From a virus, in the IMG/VR virus record IMGVR_UViG_3300028388_002510, positions 1-51,023 of that record: a stretch of DNA of 51,023 nucleotides. One strand, given 5' to 3'. Within the stretch, counting starts at the first letter, position 1, and each line of letters starts with the position of its first letter. Below the pieces are notes generated by a model. The model had not been told where the DNA came from, did not search any database, and saw only the letters and a program-made list of their open reading frames with translations. Shown here one piece after another: positions 42,968 to 51,023 of the stretch. A program made the translations under genes and the position numbers.

Positions 42968-44835
42968 GTGTCGATCCTCTCGATCCCCAGAGCCGGGGTA
43001 AGTGATTCAATGTGCAGCCGAATTGTGCGGGATTCCACCTCGATTCGGCCAGTCACGGTGAGCCGCTGCGCAGAGTTCACGCCGCCGGTGGTGAACGAGA
43101 CAAGCGCCCCGTCCGTAAGGGTCAAGCCGCTTGCCTGAATGGTGTCGATCACCTCCGCCACTACGGCGTCGATGACTGCTGTTCCAAGAGTGTCCGTCCG
43201 CACGCTCGCGTCGGCCGTGGCGATCAAGCGAGCGCGGATGTCCGGTGCACCGTCGTACTGGGAGAGCGCCTCGATCGAGCTTGCTCGGGCTGCGGAGGCC
43301 ATCGAGAGCGGGATCGCCGAGCCTATGAACGCGGTGTCGGACGCCACGCCTGCGCCTGCTTCGGCGTCGAGGGCGGTGCCCTGCACGCTGTTCGCCGTGC
43401 CTGCGGCGCGACCTGCACCCGGCTCGGCGTCGACCGAGGACGCCTGAATCGAGGCGTTGAGCGCAGCCACAAGAGCCGTGGAGGTCAGGGTGCCTGTCAG
43501 GGACACCGGCCCGGAGGAGACGGCACCGCCGGCCGAGGAGCCCGCCACGGCGATGCTGATCTCGGGGGACACCACGTACTCGCCGATGCTCGCCACCGTA
43601 GTGCCCGCCACGACCGCACCGGGCTCGGTGGCCATGTTCCCATCGCCAGCCGCGGACGCCGTGTCGCCTGCCCGTGCGGCACCCGCTTCGGTGGCTCGGT
43701 CGGACGCCGTGTTCGCACCGGCCGATACTGCCGCACGGGCCGATTCGATAGCGGCGGCTATGCCTGCCCAGACCTGCGCACTGCTGTCTCCGGCGCGAGC
43801 GGCACCCGCTTCGGCGGTCTCTTCGCTCGCGTGCACTGCCCCGGCGACCTGCTCCGCACGGGCCGATACGGAGATGTCGCCAGAGAAGCTCTGCGGAGCG
43901 GCGGTCACTACGCCGCCAAACGTGTCGGACGCTCTCACCGCTGAAGCAAAGTCGCTCGGGTAGTCGGTCGTGCCGCCACCACTAGCAGTCGGATAGCGAA
44001 CGATGATGATGCCGGAGCCGCCCGGCAACCCAGCTCCTGACCTGCCCGCTCCTGCACCGCCGCCCTTGCCGTCTACGCCTTGCGTCGGCGAGATAGAGCC
44101 AGTGCCGCCATCACCACCACCACCAAGCCCGCCGCTCCCCGGAAAATTATATCCATTCCCGCCACCGCCACCCGCGTAATAGCCAGCGGTGCCGGTTATT
44201 GAGGACGAAATTCCATCGCCGCCGTGGCCGCCCACGTTGTTGTTGCCATCAGCTCCGGCCTGCCCCGCTCCGCCTCCGCCGCCATGACTATTGCCATTTC
44301 CAGTGTCTATGCCGCCGTCAAAGCCCTGCCGGGGTGGTCCCGCGTTGCCTGATCCGCCAACGCCAGTTGAAACCGCGCCGCCACCAGAGCCGCCGCTCCC
44401 CCCATTGATCTGGGAAACGTACCAATCAGTAAAGCCAGCGTTCCCGCCGCCCTCTGCGTCCAGCTCCAATCCGCTGCCGTCAAACGCCGTGCTATTCTGA
44501 CCCTTGCTACCTAAAGCGGTAGAATTAGTGTTATCGAGACCGCCAGCGCCGCCATCCCCCACCGTCATGGTGTATGCGGTTGCTGTGACGGTTAAAAAGC
44601 CGGCCCCCGTATTGTTGGACTCCCCGTCGACGTATTTCAGAAGGCCGCCGGCGCCCGCCCCTGCACTACTGGTAACGCCCCTGTTACTACCGCCGCCACC
44701 AGCGACGACAAGGTATTCCACGTCAGAGCCGCCCTCAGAGAACGTAAGCGTGCCCGAAGACGTAAACGTGTGGACTGTGTAGTCGGTCCCGCCATCGGTG
44801 ATGTTGTCAATGTCGCCTCCGGTTGCCGCAGTCAT
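42964..44835 (-). CDS. Glycine-rich tail fibre-like protein with Ala-rich repeats
   Basis: 623 residues. N-terminal GGTDYTVHTFTSSGTLTF is the usual entry of the glycine-rich fibre domain; residues about 40-290 are a Gly/Ser/Asn-rich low-complexity domain (GGGGGAGQAGADGNNNVGG) ending SGIIIVRYPT. From about 300 to 560 come degenerate Ala/Gly/Glu repeats (EAGAARAGDSSAQ, EAGAARAGDTASA, EPGAGRAAGTANS, EAGAGVASDTAF). A C-terminal beta domain follows (RLTVTGRIEVESRTIRLHIESL). Probably a receptor-binding or spike component; related glycine-rich domains are adhesins. Confidence 0.8.
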   Translation of the reverse strand: MTAATGGDIDNITDGGTDYTVHTFTSSGTLTFSEGGSDVEYLVVAGGGGSNRGVTSSAGAGAGGLLKYVDGESNNTGAGFLTVTATAYTMTVGDGGAGGLDNTNSTALGSKGQNSTAFDGSGLELDAEGGGNAGFTDWYVSQINGGSGGSGGGAVSTGVGGSGNAGPPRQGFDGGIDTGNGNSHGGGGGAGQAGADGNNNVGGHGGDGISSSITGTAGYYAGGGGGNGYNFPGSGGLGGGGDGGTGSISPTQGVDGKGGGAGAGRSGAGLPGGSGIIIVRYPTASGGGTTDYPSDFASAVRASDTFGGVVTAAPQSFSGDISVSARAEQVAGAVHASEETAEAGAARAGDSSAQVWAGIAAAIESARAAVSAGANTASDRATEAGAARAGDTASAAGDGNMATEPGAVVAGTTVASIGEYVVSPEISIAVAGSSAGGAVSSGPVSLTGTLTSTALVAALNASIQASSVDAEPGAGRAAGTANSVQGTALDAEAGAGVASDTAFIGSAIPLSMASAARASSIEALSQYDGAPDIRARLIATADASVRTDTLGTAVIDAVVAEVIDTIQASGLTLTDGALVSFTTGGVNSAQRLTVTGRIEVESRTIRLHIESLTPALGIERIDT

Positions 44836-45383
44836 GGCAGAACCCAGCCTTGCGTGGGCTCATCCCACACGTAGTCCTGCCTGTCCGTGGGGTACGGAAC
44901 CGGCGACTGCCACAGGGCACCATCCCACGCCCACGAGGCGAAGGGTTGAACCGGGCGAGGCCCCTGCATCTCCCACGTTGCTTCAAACCGCTGGCCGTCC
45001 TGCGCCCACAGGTTCAGCGTGAGGACCGACTGCACCGCGTACTTCACGCGACGCACAAGGCTCCAAAGCTGATCGCTGCTGATCTTGCGGATGTTCGGTG
45101 GCGGCCACGAGTAGGACTCGACCAGTACGCCGTCCGCGAGGAAGTCGTACCCGAACGTCAGGTCCGTGTACTCCAGCGTGCCCGACGAAGGATTCAGCCC
45201 GAGGTACAGGTCCGCATAGGTCGGGTGGACGTGAATCCGCCCGGCAACCCCCGGAGGGCAGTTCACTCGGCACCATGAGTCCCCATCAGGAAGGATCGCC
45301 AGCGCATCACGAGGCGCGTCGGGCAGAGCGTCCGCCGTGTGCGTATAGCCTTCGGGGCCAAGCTCTGGGACTACGGGAAGCAT
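44832..45383 (-). CDS. Unknown tail-region protein
   Basis: 183 residues from ATG at 45383, overlapping the preceding stop (TGATG). SWCRVNCPPGVAGRIHVHPTY, YTDLTFGYDFLADGVLVESYSWP and a W-rich C-terminus (SWAWDGALWQSPVPYP, DYVWDEPTQGWVLP). Trp-rich tails of this type occur in carbohydrate-binding or fibre-tip proteins. No family recognised. Confidence 0.65.
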   Translation of the reverse strand: MLPVVPELGPEGYTHTADALPDAPRDALAILPDGDSWCRVNCPPGVAGRIHVHPTYADLYLGLNPSSGTLEYTDLTFGYDFLADGVLVESYSWPPPNIRKISSDQLWSLVRRVKYAVQSVLTLNLWAQDGQRFEATWEMQGPRPVQPFASWAWDGALWQSPVPYPTDRQDYVWDEPTQGWVLP

Positions 45384-45787
45384 CAGACCACAGTCCAACC
45401 GAACACGCCGGGTTGCCAGCTATTCACCGTCCCGGAGGTGTTCTCCCACACCTGCCCTTCATACACGACGCGCGTCGGGTTGCCCGCTGCATCGGTTACC
45501 GGGTAGCTGTCCTGCGCACCGGTCGGTTGAATCCACTCCGGGTATCTACCCGCAGGCGGCGCGTACTCGCCAGATCGCACGATTCCAAAAGTGTCCACGT
45601 AAAACTGATCGAGCAGCACCGGAGTATCGGTCGTCTGGTCCGTCACTCGTGCGTAGGACATGCGCCCCTTGGCCGATCCCAAGCCGCGCACACGCGTGTT
45701 CGTGGCGCGGGCTTCGAGCTGCGCAAACGCATCGACCGCTTGCGCCTGATCATCGAACTCGAGAAACGCGAGAAGGCGATAGCTCAC
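45383..45787 (-). CDS. Unknown protein with carbohydrate-binding-like C-terminus
   Basis: 134 residues. The C-terminal GQVWENTSGTVNSWQPGVFGWTVV resembles the short chitin/carbohydrate-binding modules (type 5/12-like: 'Y-x-G-x-x-W-x-N ... W-x-P-G-x-x-x-x-W'). The N-terminal 60 residues are a small alpha-beta unit (LLAFLEFDDQAQAVDAFAQLEA). Possibly a virion protein helping adsorption to surface sugars. The motif match is by eye. Confidence 0.65.
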   Translation of the reverse strand: MSYRLLAFLEFDDQAQAVDAFAQLEARATNTRVRGLGSAKGRMSYARVTDQTTDTPVLLDQFYVDTFGIVRSGEYAPPAGRYPEWIQPTGAQDSYPVTDAAGNPTRVVYEGQVWENTSGTVNSWQPGVFGWTVV

Positions 45788-46248
45788 TGACTAAACCCCC
45801 GCCGAGAGTGGAACTGGCCTAGCGCGGCGTCGCCGGTCCAGTTGGAGTAGGTGAAGACCGTCTGGTCTAGGTTGGCGTGCACGCGCAGATCAATGTGGCA
45901 GAACGAGGCGTTCAGGCCGAGGGAGAAGCCTGCCTCCCACGCCCTCTCTGCGAACGCGAGCCGGTTGTCTAGCGACCAGTCGTGCCACGCAACGTCCGCG
46001 GCCATGCAGCCCTGCGTGTCATGCACCGGGTTCTTCGTCATGTGCAGGGAGCGCGGGTGGCCGCGGACAGCCTTGTTGTGCTCCGGCGACCGGCAGCACG
46101 AGTTCAGCGTGAGCGGCCCGTTCCACTCGAAGCGCAGTGCGGGCAACTTCACGGCGAACGCCGGATCGAGGCGAATCTCCTTCGTGAGCGGACACCACAG
46201 CTCCCAACGCGCGAAGAAGGGCAGGGCTCCGGTCCATGGCTCGCTCAT
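45784..46248 (-). CDS. Endolysin, peptidase M15 type (D-Ala-D-Ala carboxypeptidase-like)
   Basis: 154 residues from ATG at 46248 (MSEPWTGALPFF). The core LNSCCRSPEHNKAVRG, SLHMTKNPVHDTQGCMAADV and NASFCHIDLR carries the zinc ligands of the M15_3 family (H in SLH, D in AADV, H in CHID). No signal peptide or SAR segment, so a holin is needed for export. The small one-span protein directly upstream is a holin candidate. The enzyme would cut peptide stems of peptidoglycan at lysis. Confidence 0.87.
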   Translation of the reverse strand: MSEPWTGALPFFARWELWCPLTKEIRLDPAFAVKLPALRFEWNGPLTLNSCCRSPEHNKAVRGHPRSLHMTKNPVHDTQGCMAADVAWHDWSLDNRLAFAERAWEAGFSLGLNASFCHIDLRVHANLDQTVFTYSNWTGDAALGQFHSRRGFSQ

Positions 46249-46250
46249 CT

Positions 46251-46364
46251 TCAGAGCTGGCCGCCGCTGGCCACGTAGATTGCGATGGTGCCGCCGAAGG
46301 CAACGATGAGAAGCCCACCGAACACGAGAGCTGGGCTTTTCTTCCAGATCGGCTTGCCGCCCAT
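46251..46364 (-). CDS. 37-residue membrane protein, holin candidate
   Basis: From ATG at 46364 with GAGGA nine bases upstream to TGA at 46251, three bases before the endolysin start. One membrane span (PALVFGGLLIVAFGGTIAIY) preceded by positive charges (MGGKPIWKK). Directly upstream of the endolysin, so a small holin is possible, although it is shorter than typical class holins. Confidence 0.6.
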   Translation of the reverse strand: MGGKPIWKKSPALVFGGLLIVAFGGTIAIYVASGGQL

Positions 46365-46375
46365 GATCGAGTTCC

Positions 46376-46861
46376 TCAGTTAGTGTCGAACGAATCGCGG
46401 ATCGCGACGAGGCGCTCGCTGATCCCGGTAACGATCGCAGGGTCCTCGATGGGCGATCGTATCTGCACCTCGCCGCTGCTCGTGAACCCCGTAACGGTGA
46501 AGGCACCTGCGTTCTGGTCCATGTACGCCACGAACGCGGGGAGGTGCGTCTGGTGCAGAGCGACCAACGCTGGTCTGACGTTGTCCCACCCGCGAGCGCG
46601 CACTGCCGGGACGATCGCGGTGGCGACGGTGCCGAACTCCGTGATGCCGCCCGCGACGCCGACGGCGGAGGAAAGGGACCGATGCGTTACCCATGCCATG
46701 GTGTAGAGCCTGAGCAGCGGTTCGTGCCGCACGTTGAGGTCGGCGATGGCTTCGAGAGTCGCGCGACGGAGCGAAATCACCATGTTCATGGCGTTCTGAA
46801 CCGCGTGCCTCGTGCCTTCGTCGATTTCTGGGGCTACGTCTTCCTGCGATACGGGGATCAC
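46376..46861 (-). CDS. Unknown protein of the lysis region
   Basis: 161 residues from GTG at 46861, overlapping the lipoprotein stop (GTGA). Helical N-terminal half (TRHAVQNAMNMVISLRRATLEAIADLNVR), then AVGVAGGITEFGTVATAIVPAVRARGW and a beta end (GAFTVTGFTSSGEVQIRSP). No family recognised. Confidence 0.65.
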   Translation of the reverse strand: MIPVSQEDVAPEIDEGTRHAVQNAMNMVISLRRATLEAIADLNVRHEPLLRLYTMAWVTHRSLSSAVGVAGGITEFGTVATAIVPAVRARGWDNVRPALVALHQTHLPAFVAYMDQNAGAFTVTGFTSSGEVQIRSPIEDPAIVTGISERLVAIRDSFDTN

Positions 46862-47010
46862 TTCCAGCCTTCCCGGCAGACGCGCGACCAGAAAAGCTGC
46901 GATTCAGGCTCCTCGGCCACGTACTTCATGCAGTCGTCGTACGCCTGCGACGCACGGGACTGGCACCCGGCTAGCAGCACGAGGGAGAAGATCAGGATGA
47001 GTCGATTCAT
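46858..47010 (-). CDS. Small lipoprotein
   Basis: 50 residues from ATG at 47010 with GGAGG five bases upstream; overlaps the preceding stop (ATGA) and the following start (GTGA). MNRLILIFSLVLLAGC is a clear lipoprotein signal with lipobox LLAG/C; the mature 36 residues contain two more cysteines (YDDCMKYV, SRVCREGW). It could be a second o-spanin-type protein, a superinfection-exclusion lipoprotein or an envelope factor. The double overlap supports translation. Confidence 0.7.
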   Translation of the reverse strand: MNRLILIFSLVLLAGCQSRASQAYDDCMKYVAEEPESQLFWSRVCREGWK

Positions 47011-47441
47011 GTTGCCTCCGGGTCGGGGTTGTCCACGGGCGGCGGGCCGACCTGCACGATGACGTTCAGGTTCACGTACCGGTGATGCCGCAGCGCCACA
47101 TGGTACACGCCCTCCTCGGGGAACTCCTTCTCGTAGTCGAGAGCGCCGGTCACGTCGGTGTCGGCCTCGACGCTCACCATGGTGCCCTCCGGCAGGGCCA
47201 TGGTGAGCTTGTCGCCCGCTGTGATCTCGTGCACGGGCGCGACCGGAAAGGCGGCTCGATCGACGAATATCTCCGACGCCTCGTCGTACCAGTGCCGTGC
47301 ACCGGAGACGTTCTCACCGTCTGCCAGCTCGTGGAAGACGTTGCCCTCCACCTCGCACTTCTCTCGGATCACCGCCACGGAGCGCGGGCCGGCGATGCCC
47401 GTGCGGACGATCGTCTCGCCATTGGTGACTGCGAAGTTCAT
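47007..47441 (-). CDS. Beta-rich virion-associated protein following J
   Basis: 144 residues from ATG at 47441, overlapping the J stop (ATGA). VTNGETIVRTGIAGPRSVAVIR, GDKLTMALPEGTMVSVEAD and GVYHVALRHHRYVNLNVIVQVG look like two small beta domains, the second Ig-like. It is coupled to J, so a tail-tip partner or small fibre protein is likely. No family recognised. Confidence 0.65.
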   Translation of the reverse strand: MNFAVTNGETIVRTGIAGPRSVAVIREKCEVEGNVFHELADGENVSGARHWYDEASEIFVDRAAFPVAPVHEITAGDKLTMALPEGTMVSVEADTDVTGALDYEKEFPEEGVYHVALRHHRYVNLNVIVQVGPPPVDNPDPEAT

Positions 47442-50400
47442 CGGACTTCCTCTGCTGTGATGACGTTGGAGGCGACGACGCAGGTTCCGCCCGACGCGGA
47501 GTAGCGTGCCCCACGAAGCCGGAAAGTATGCGTACCAGCCGGCAAGGTAAAGACGCCTTGTGTCGTGGCCGCTAGCCACCCCTGAAGGCCCGCCGTCATC
47601 CACGGCCGGGATTCGTCGAGCAACACCCGAGATCCGTTGTGCTCGACGGCGAAGTGGCAGTAGGTAATCGAGCCGTCGAAGTTTCTCCGATACAGCCACG
47701 AGAACGTGACTTTCACCACCGTGGTTCTGGTCAGGGTGAAGGTAAGTTCATCCGGGCAAGTCGTGAAGCTCGGATAGGTGGTACCGGTGAACGTGAACTC
47801 AGACTCGCGGCTCGCGACGTTGATGTCGATCAGCCCTTGAGTGGCGTCGTCTTCCGGAATGCCCGTCCCGAATATCTGTCCCCAGTCGGCCGTGCTCCCG
47901 AGATTTGCGCCATCGGTGAGCTGGTCCGTGTTCGTGTACGAGTTGCCGATGTTGTCCCATCCGGAGCCGTTGTACTGCCACAGGATGAGCGTGTCGGTCT
48001 CGAACCAGAGGTCTCCGGTGGCCGGACCGGACGGCGCGGCCACTGCCCGAGTGATCACGTTCGAGGTCGCGATCAGTTCCCACCCGGAGTCGGTACGGCG
48101 CGAGAGAAGGCCGGTGTCGGTCTCGAACCAGAGGTCGCCGGGGCTCGACAGGTTGGACGCTGGCTCGGTCGCTTGTCGCCACACCCGGTTGGACGTGGCC
48201 TGCGGTTCCGGCGCATCGATGAGCCGCACCGGGGAGCCGAAGAGCGCGCCCGAGTAGATGAGGTCGCCGCCCGCTCGGAGCGTGCCGATCGCGATGATGT
48301 TGTCGTTGGGGGTGAACGCGACCCACGAGCTGTTGTTGTCGTAGAACCAGTTTCCGTCCACGTCGCGCCGACAGAACGCGACGTTCTGCCCTTGGCCACC
48401 GACCGTGAACGTGCCGCGCGTGAGCGTGGTGTCGAACGCGAGAAACCCGTTCCAGACTCCTGCGGCCTGCGTAACGAAGGTCCAGTCCGCGTCCTGAAGC
48501 CCTGATGCGCTGTAGCCGTTTCGCGGAATCGTGTAGTTCTGGCCGTTCCACGTGATGTAGCCGTCGACAGACTTGTCCGGCTCGCCGTCGGTGACACCGA
48601 ACAGCACGCCCTCGCCAAAGTTGTTGGCTACGTCGTTGCTGAGGCGCTCGTTCACCGCAAGGACCAGAGTGTTCTGCGCGTTAACCTGCGCGCCATCTTC
48701 CGGACGGCCAACACCCGTGACGTCCGCCCAGTTTGCGGTGTCGCCGAGGCGAAGGTCATCGTTCAGATCAGAGGTGTTCGTGTACGCGTTGCCGACGTTC
48801 TCCCACGTCGACCCGTTGTAGACGAACAGCAGGTCGGTGTCGGTCTCGAACCAGAGGTCGCCGACGCTCGGACTACCGGGCGCGGCCGTCGCCCGAGTGA
48901 TCGCGTTGGTGGTGGCGATCAACTGCCACCCGGAGCCGTTGTTGCGCGAGAGCAGGCCCGTGTCCGTCTCGAACCAGAGGTCGCCCGCCGATCCGTCAAC
49001 GGGCTGCGTTGCCTGCCGATACACGATGTTCTGCGTAGCGCCCGGATCAGCGGGACCGTTCGTGAGAAGCAACGCGTCGAGATAATCCTCGGCGGTGAAC
49101 CCCGGCGGCACGTACGGCGGCTCCGGTCGAGCGCCCACAGAGCCCAACCGGAACAACATGGGGCGAATTCCGAAGTACGGGAGGAACCCTCCGGCTGCGC
49201 GTTCGGGGGAGAGCATCCCCACGTCGACCTGCGTCGCACCGGTCGGCACCGTGCCGTAGACGTGCACGCGCGCGATACTCGAAGTGTCGTGAGACTGAGC
49301 GCCCTCACTCAACTGCGTGATGAACTGGTTCGAGGCGTCATACCACCGCACGCGGCACCTGATGTACTCGGTCGCGCCCACGGCGTTGTAGACAGCGATG
49401 CTTGCGCCAACCGGGTCTCCCGGCACGAGGCCCATGGCGTCAATGGGCACGAGCGGGCCGTTGTACTGAAAGTTCGTCGAAGACCGAATCAGCGTGCCCC
49501 GGTAGAAGCCTCCGTCACCGGGCAGCAGGTTTGGCGTCGCGGAGGTAGCGCCCGCGTCGACCGGCGCGTTCGTGAGCCCGAGCGCGTCCACGTCGATGTC
49601 GAGCGGGACCAGAGAATACTCGGCACCGTCCCAGAGCCACGCGCCGCCACCGGTGGAGCCCTCGCCGAAGTCGAGGCGCATGGACTCGGCGTCCTCCGGC
49701 ACGACGATCACTCCGCGAAGGCGCTGCCAGTTCGCGGTGGTGCGATCGCCGGTGTCCAGACCTGTGCGTTGTCCGTCGGTAACAAGGTCCGTCCCATAGA
49801 AGCGAACGCCGAGGCCCTGATTACTATCGGGTGGGTTATCCGGGTCCGGGCGTGCCCATCCAACCACGAGGTATCGCTCGCCGGGCGACACGGGAATATC
49901 GGAGGTCAGCGTGTTGGGCCCGCCGGTGCCGTTGTTCTGTCGCAGAACGTAGGCACCGAAGCGCGCGTAGGCGGAAGCGATCACCTCGGAGTTGGCCAGC
50001 GACCAGCCCTCGGCCGTGCCGGTCTGGAAGTAACCATTCACGAACGGCACGCGCGTGCCGGTCACGTCGGCGTTGTCTTCCGGGCGGTTCCCGTCGTCGG
50101 TGACGCCGGACCACGGCACGCGGCCGAGAAGTTGATGGATCGTGGGCTCGCTTCCGTCCAGACGGTCGATGCGCGGCCGTGCGAACTCCGTTATCGACGA
50201 AGAGTCGGCCTGCCCGTAGTTGAACGCGCGGAAGCTAGGGCGAGACGGGGGATGGCCCGCGAGCACCACGAAGTCCGCTGTTTCCTTCACTCGCTGGCCG
50301 TCTAGCTCGAATACGCCCGTCTCCGACGTGTCACCGCCGGTGTAGCCGGTGCCGAACAGGTAGAACGTGACGAGACGCCACTCTCCGTCGATGTACGCCG

Positions 50401-51023
50401 AGCTGCCGAACGAGCCGGAGTAGGGATTGAACGTCTCCACTCCGTCAGTAAGCCGCCGGTACTCGGCGTTCGCGGTGTCGCCGTCCAGCGGCCGTGCCGG
50501 ACCGAAGTACAGGGTGCCTCCCGGCCCCGTTCTTCGGAACCAGAATGACACGCGGTAGGACTGGGCAGGGTCGTACGCCAAGCCGCCCTGAGTAGGAACA
50601 GTGAACCAACCCCCGCTCACAGTCTCTACGCCGTCCGGACTCGGCAACGCGCGCCACAGGACCTCTCCGGGGTTCAGCGGACCGTCGCCGAGTACCAGTT
50701 GGTTGCGAGGAGTGTGCCCGCCTCCAGTGGCAGGGGCCCAATCCGAACCGGCAGGCGTCTCCGACTCCGCGCCGGGCACCCACGCACTGCGATCCACGAT
50801 GTTCGATGCGGAGCCCGCGAGCGTGTTGGTGGCGTTGTCTTCCGGGCGGTTCGCACCGGTGACGAAGTCCCACGCGGCGCTCACCTCCACCTCGGAGATA
50901 CGAATCATGGTCACGCAGAACTCGTCGCCTGCGCCGTAATCCCAGTTGCAGAAGATCAGCGGCTTCACGAACTCGACGTCTTCGTGAAGAACGAATGGGT
51001 CAGACGGATCGTTGTAGGCGTTG
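47438..51023 (-). CDS. J: Tail tip protein J, C-terminal part (enters from the right end)
   Basis: 1,194 codons open from 51022 to the stop at 47438, in phase with the left-end frame when base 51023 is joined to bases 1-2 (codon GGC). A GTG at 50968 could be read as a start, but there is no ribosome binding site and the frame continues upstream. Contents are beta-rich modules with the motif RPEDNA (four versions), carbohydrate-binding-like domains (FRRTGPGGTLYFG) and a duplicated unit of about 115 residues, each with two GDLWFETDT motifs (near 48690-49035 and 47840-48190). This part probably forms the receptor-binding distal tip. Confidence 0.85.
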   Translation of the reverse strand, partial: NAYNDPSDPFVLHEDVEFVKPLIFCNWDYGAGDEFCVTMIRISEVEVSAAWDFVTGANRPEDNATNTLAGSASNIVDRSAWVPGAESETPAGSDWAPATGGGHTPRNQLVLGDGPLNPGEVLWRALPSPDGVETVSGGWFTVPTQGGLAYDPAQSYRVSFWFRRTGPGGTLYFGPARPLDGDTANAEYRRLTDGVETFNPYSGSFGSSAYIDGEWRLVTFYLFGTGYTGGDTSETGVFELDGQRVKETADFVVLAGHPPSRPSFRAFNYGQADSSSITEFARPRIDRLDGSEPTIHQLLGRVPWSGVTDDGNRPEDNADVTGTRVPFVNGYFQTGTAEGWSLANSEVIASAYARFGAYVLRQNNGTGGPNTLTSDIPVSPGERYLVVGWARPDPDNPPDSNQGLGVRFYGTDLVTDGQRTGLDTGDRTTANWQRLRGVIVVPEDAESMRLDFGEGSTGGGAWLWDGAEYSLVPLDIDVDALGLTNAPVDAGATSATPNLLPGDGGFYRGTLIRSSTNFQYNGPLVPIDAMGLVPGDPVGASIAVYNAVGATEYIRCRVRWYDASNQFITQLSEGAQSHDTSSIARVHVYGTVPTGATQVDVGMLSPERAAGGFLPYFGIRPMLFRLGSVGARPEPPYVPPGFTAEDYLDALLLTNGPADPGATQNIVYRQATQPVDGSAGDLWFETDTGLLSRNNGSGWQLIATTNAITRATAAPGSPSVGDLWFETDTDLLFVYNGSTWENVGNAYTNTSDLNDDLRLGDTANWADVTGVGRPEDGAQVNAQNTLVLAVNERLSNDVANNFGEGVLFGVTDGEPDKSVDGYITWNGQNYTIPRNGYSASGLQDADWTFVTQAAGVWNGFLAFDTTLTRGTFTVGGQGQNVAFCRRDVDGNWFYDNNSSWVAFTPNDNIIAIGTLRAGGDLIYSGALFGSPVRLIDAPEPQATSNRVWRQATEPASNLSSPGDLWFETDTGLLSRRTDSGWELIATSNVITRAVAAPSGPATGDLWFETDTLILWQYNGSGWDNIGNSYTNTDQLTDGANLGSTADWGQIFGTGIPEDDATQGLIDINVASRESEFTFTGTTYPSFTTCPDELTFTLTRTTVVKVTFSWLYRRNFDGSITYCHFAVEHNGSRVLLDESRPWMTAGLQGWLAATTQGVFTLPAGTHTFRLRGARYSASGGTCVVASNVITAEEVR
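47840..49035 (-). repeat. Duplicated module in the J C-terminus
   Basis: Two copies of about 350 bases, 49035-48690 and 48190-47840, code for QAT-x-P...GDLWFETDTGLLSR...GW-x-LIAT and GDLWFETDT...YNGS-x-W-x-N-x-G-x-x-YTNT, followed by a RPED/IPED motif. Between them lies a different module. Such duplications often drive change in receptor recognition. Confidence 0.75.

Noticed and set aside
47438-50968. A separate tail fibre gene starting at GTG 50968
   Set aside because: The frame is open upstream to the window edge, no ribosome binding site precedes the GTG, and the frame joins J in phase across the ends.
1-51023. Integrase, CI-type repressor, excision genes or tRNA genes
   Set aside because: No tyrosine or serine recombinase motifs, no repressor-like protein with peptidase domain, and no tRNA-like cloverleaf were seen on either strand; absence is by inspection only.

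Overview
The window reads as a complete tailed-phage (siphovirus) genome with every supported gene on the minus strand, so transcription runs from high to low coordinates. It is GC-rich and uses AAGGAG-type ribosome binding sites with many ATGA/GTGA/TGATG overlaps. A lambda-type tail tip, an M15-type endolysin and a candidate two-component spanin point to a Gram-negative host; the genus cannot be told from the sequence. I see no integrase, no CI-like repressor and no tRNA, so a lytic life style is likely. The reading frame of the tail-tip gene J leaves the left end (position 1) and re-enters in phase at the right end (51023), reading sensibly across the join. The sequence is therefore probably circular, or circularly permuted, and cut inside J.

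Layout in transcription order. (1) About 41.8-40.5 kb: a hairpin-rich non-coding stretch with a candidate promoter/operator and a structured leader. (2) 40.5-33.1 kb: an operon of small unknown proteins plus a MoxR/CobS-type AAA ATPase, a possible vWA-like partner and a Rossmann methyltransferase-like protein, closed by a strong terminator. (3) 33.0-20.95 kb: replication genes (SNF2-like helicase, SSB-like protein, TOTE/AEP-type primase-polymerase, small zinc protein, UvrD-like helicase, family A DNA polymerase, VRR-NUC nuclease) and small HTH proteins. (4) 20.7-3.2 kb: ParB-DUF4417-like protein, TerS, TerL, portal, MuF-like protein, small membrane and spanin-like genes, scaffold, major capsid, connectors, tail terminator, tail tube, gpG/gpGT chaperones, tape measure, and lambda-like M, L, K, I. 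(5) J across the ends, then 47.4-41.8 kb: accessory tail and lysis genes, including the endolysin and a glycine-rich fibre.

The outstanding feature is in block 2. Every real gap between genes (seven of seven, 34.6-40.3 kb) holds a sequence with the full layout of a type I hammerhead ribozyme: CUGANGA core, stem II, GAAA, stem III, then GUC or GUA at the cleavage site. Stems I, II and III vary between copies with compensating changes. The stem II loop (GACU) is complementary to a 3' flank (AGUC), and this pair also covaries (GGCU/AGCC in one copy). After predicted cleavage, each downstream mRNA would start at its first base with a 5' hairpin built from the released stem I strand, followed by a conserved CACTCTAA motif and a ribosome binding site. 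I infer that the operon's long RNA cuts itself into near-single-gene messages with 5'-OH, hairpin-protected ends. This rests on sequence inspection only.

Other notable items are a canonical -1 slippery site (GGGAAAC) making the gpGT fusion, two families of long intergenic repeats flanking operon borders, a candidate alternative-fold leader at the head of the ribozyme operon, and several small genes (21438-21575, 27563-27736, 46251-46364, 46858-47010).
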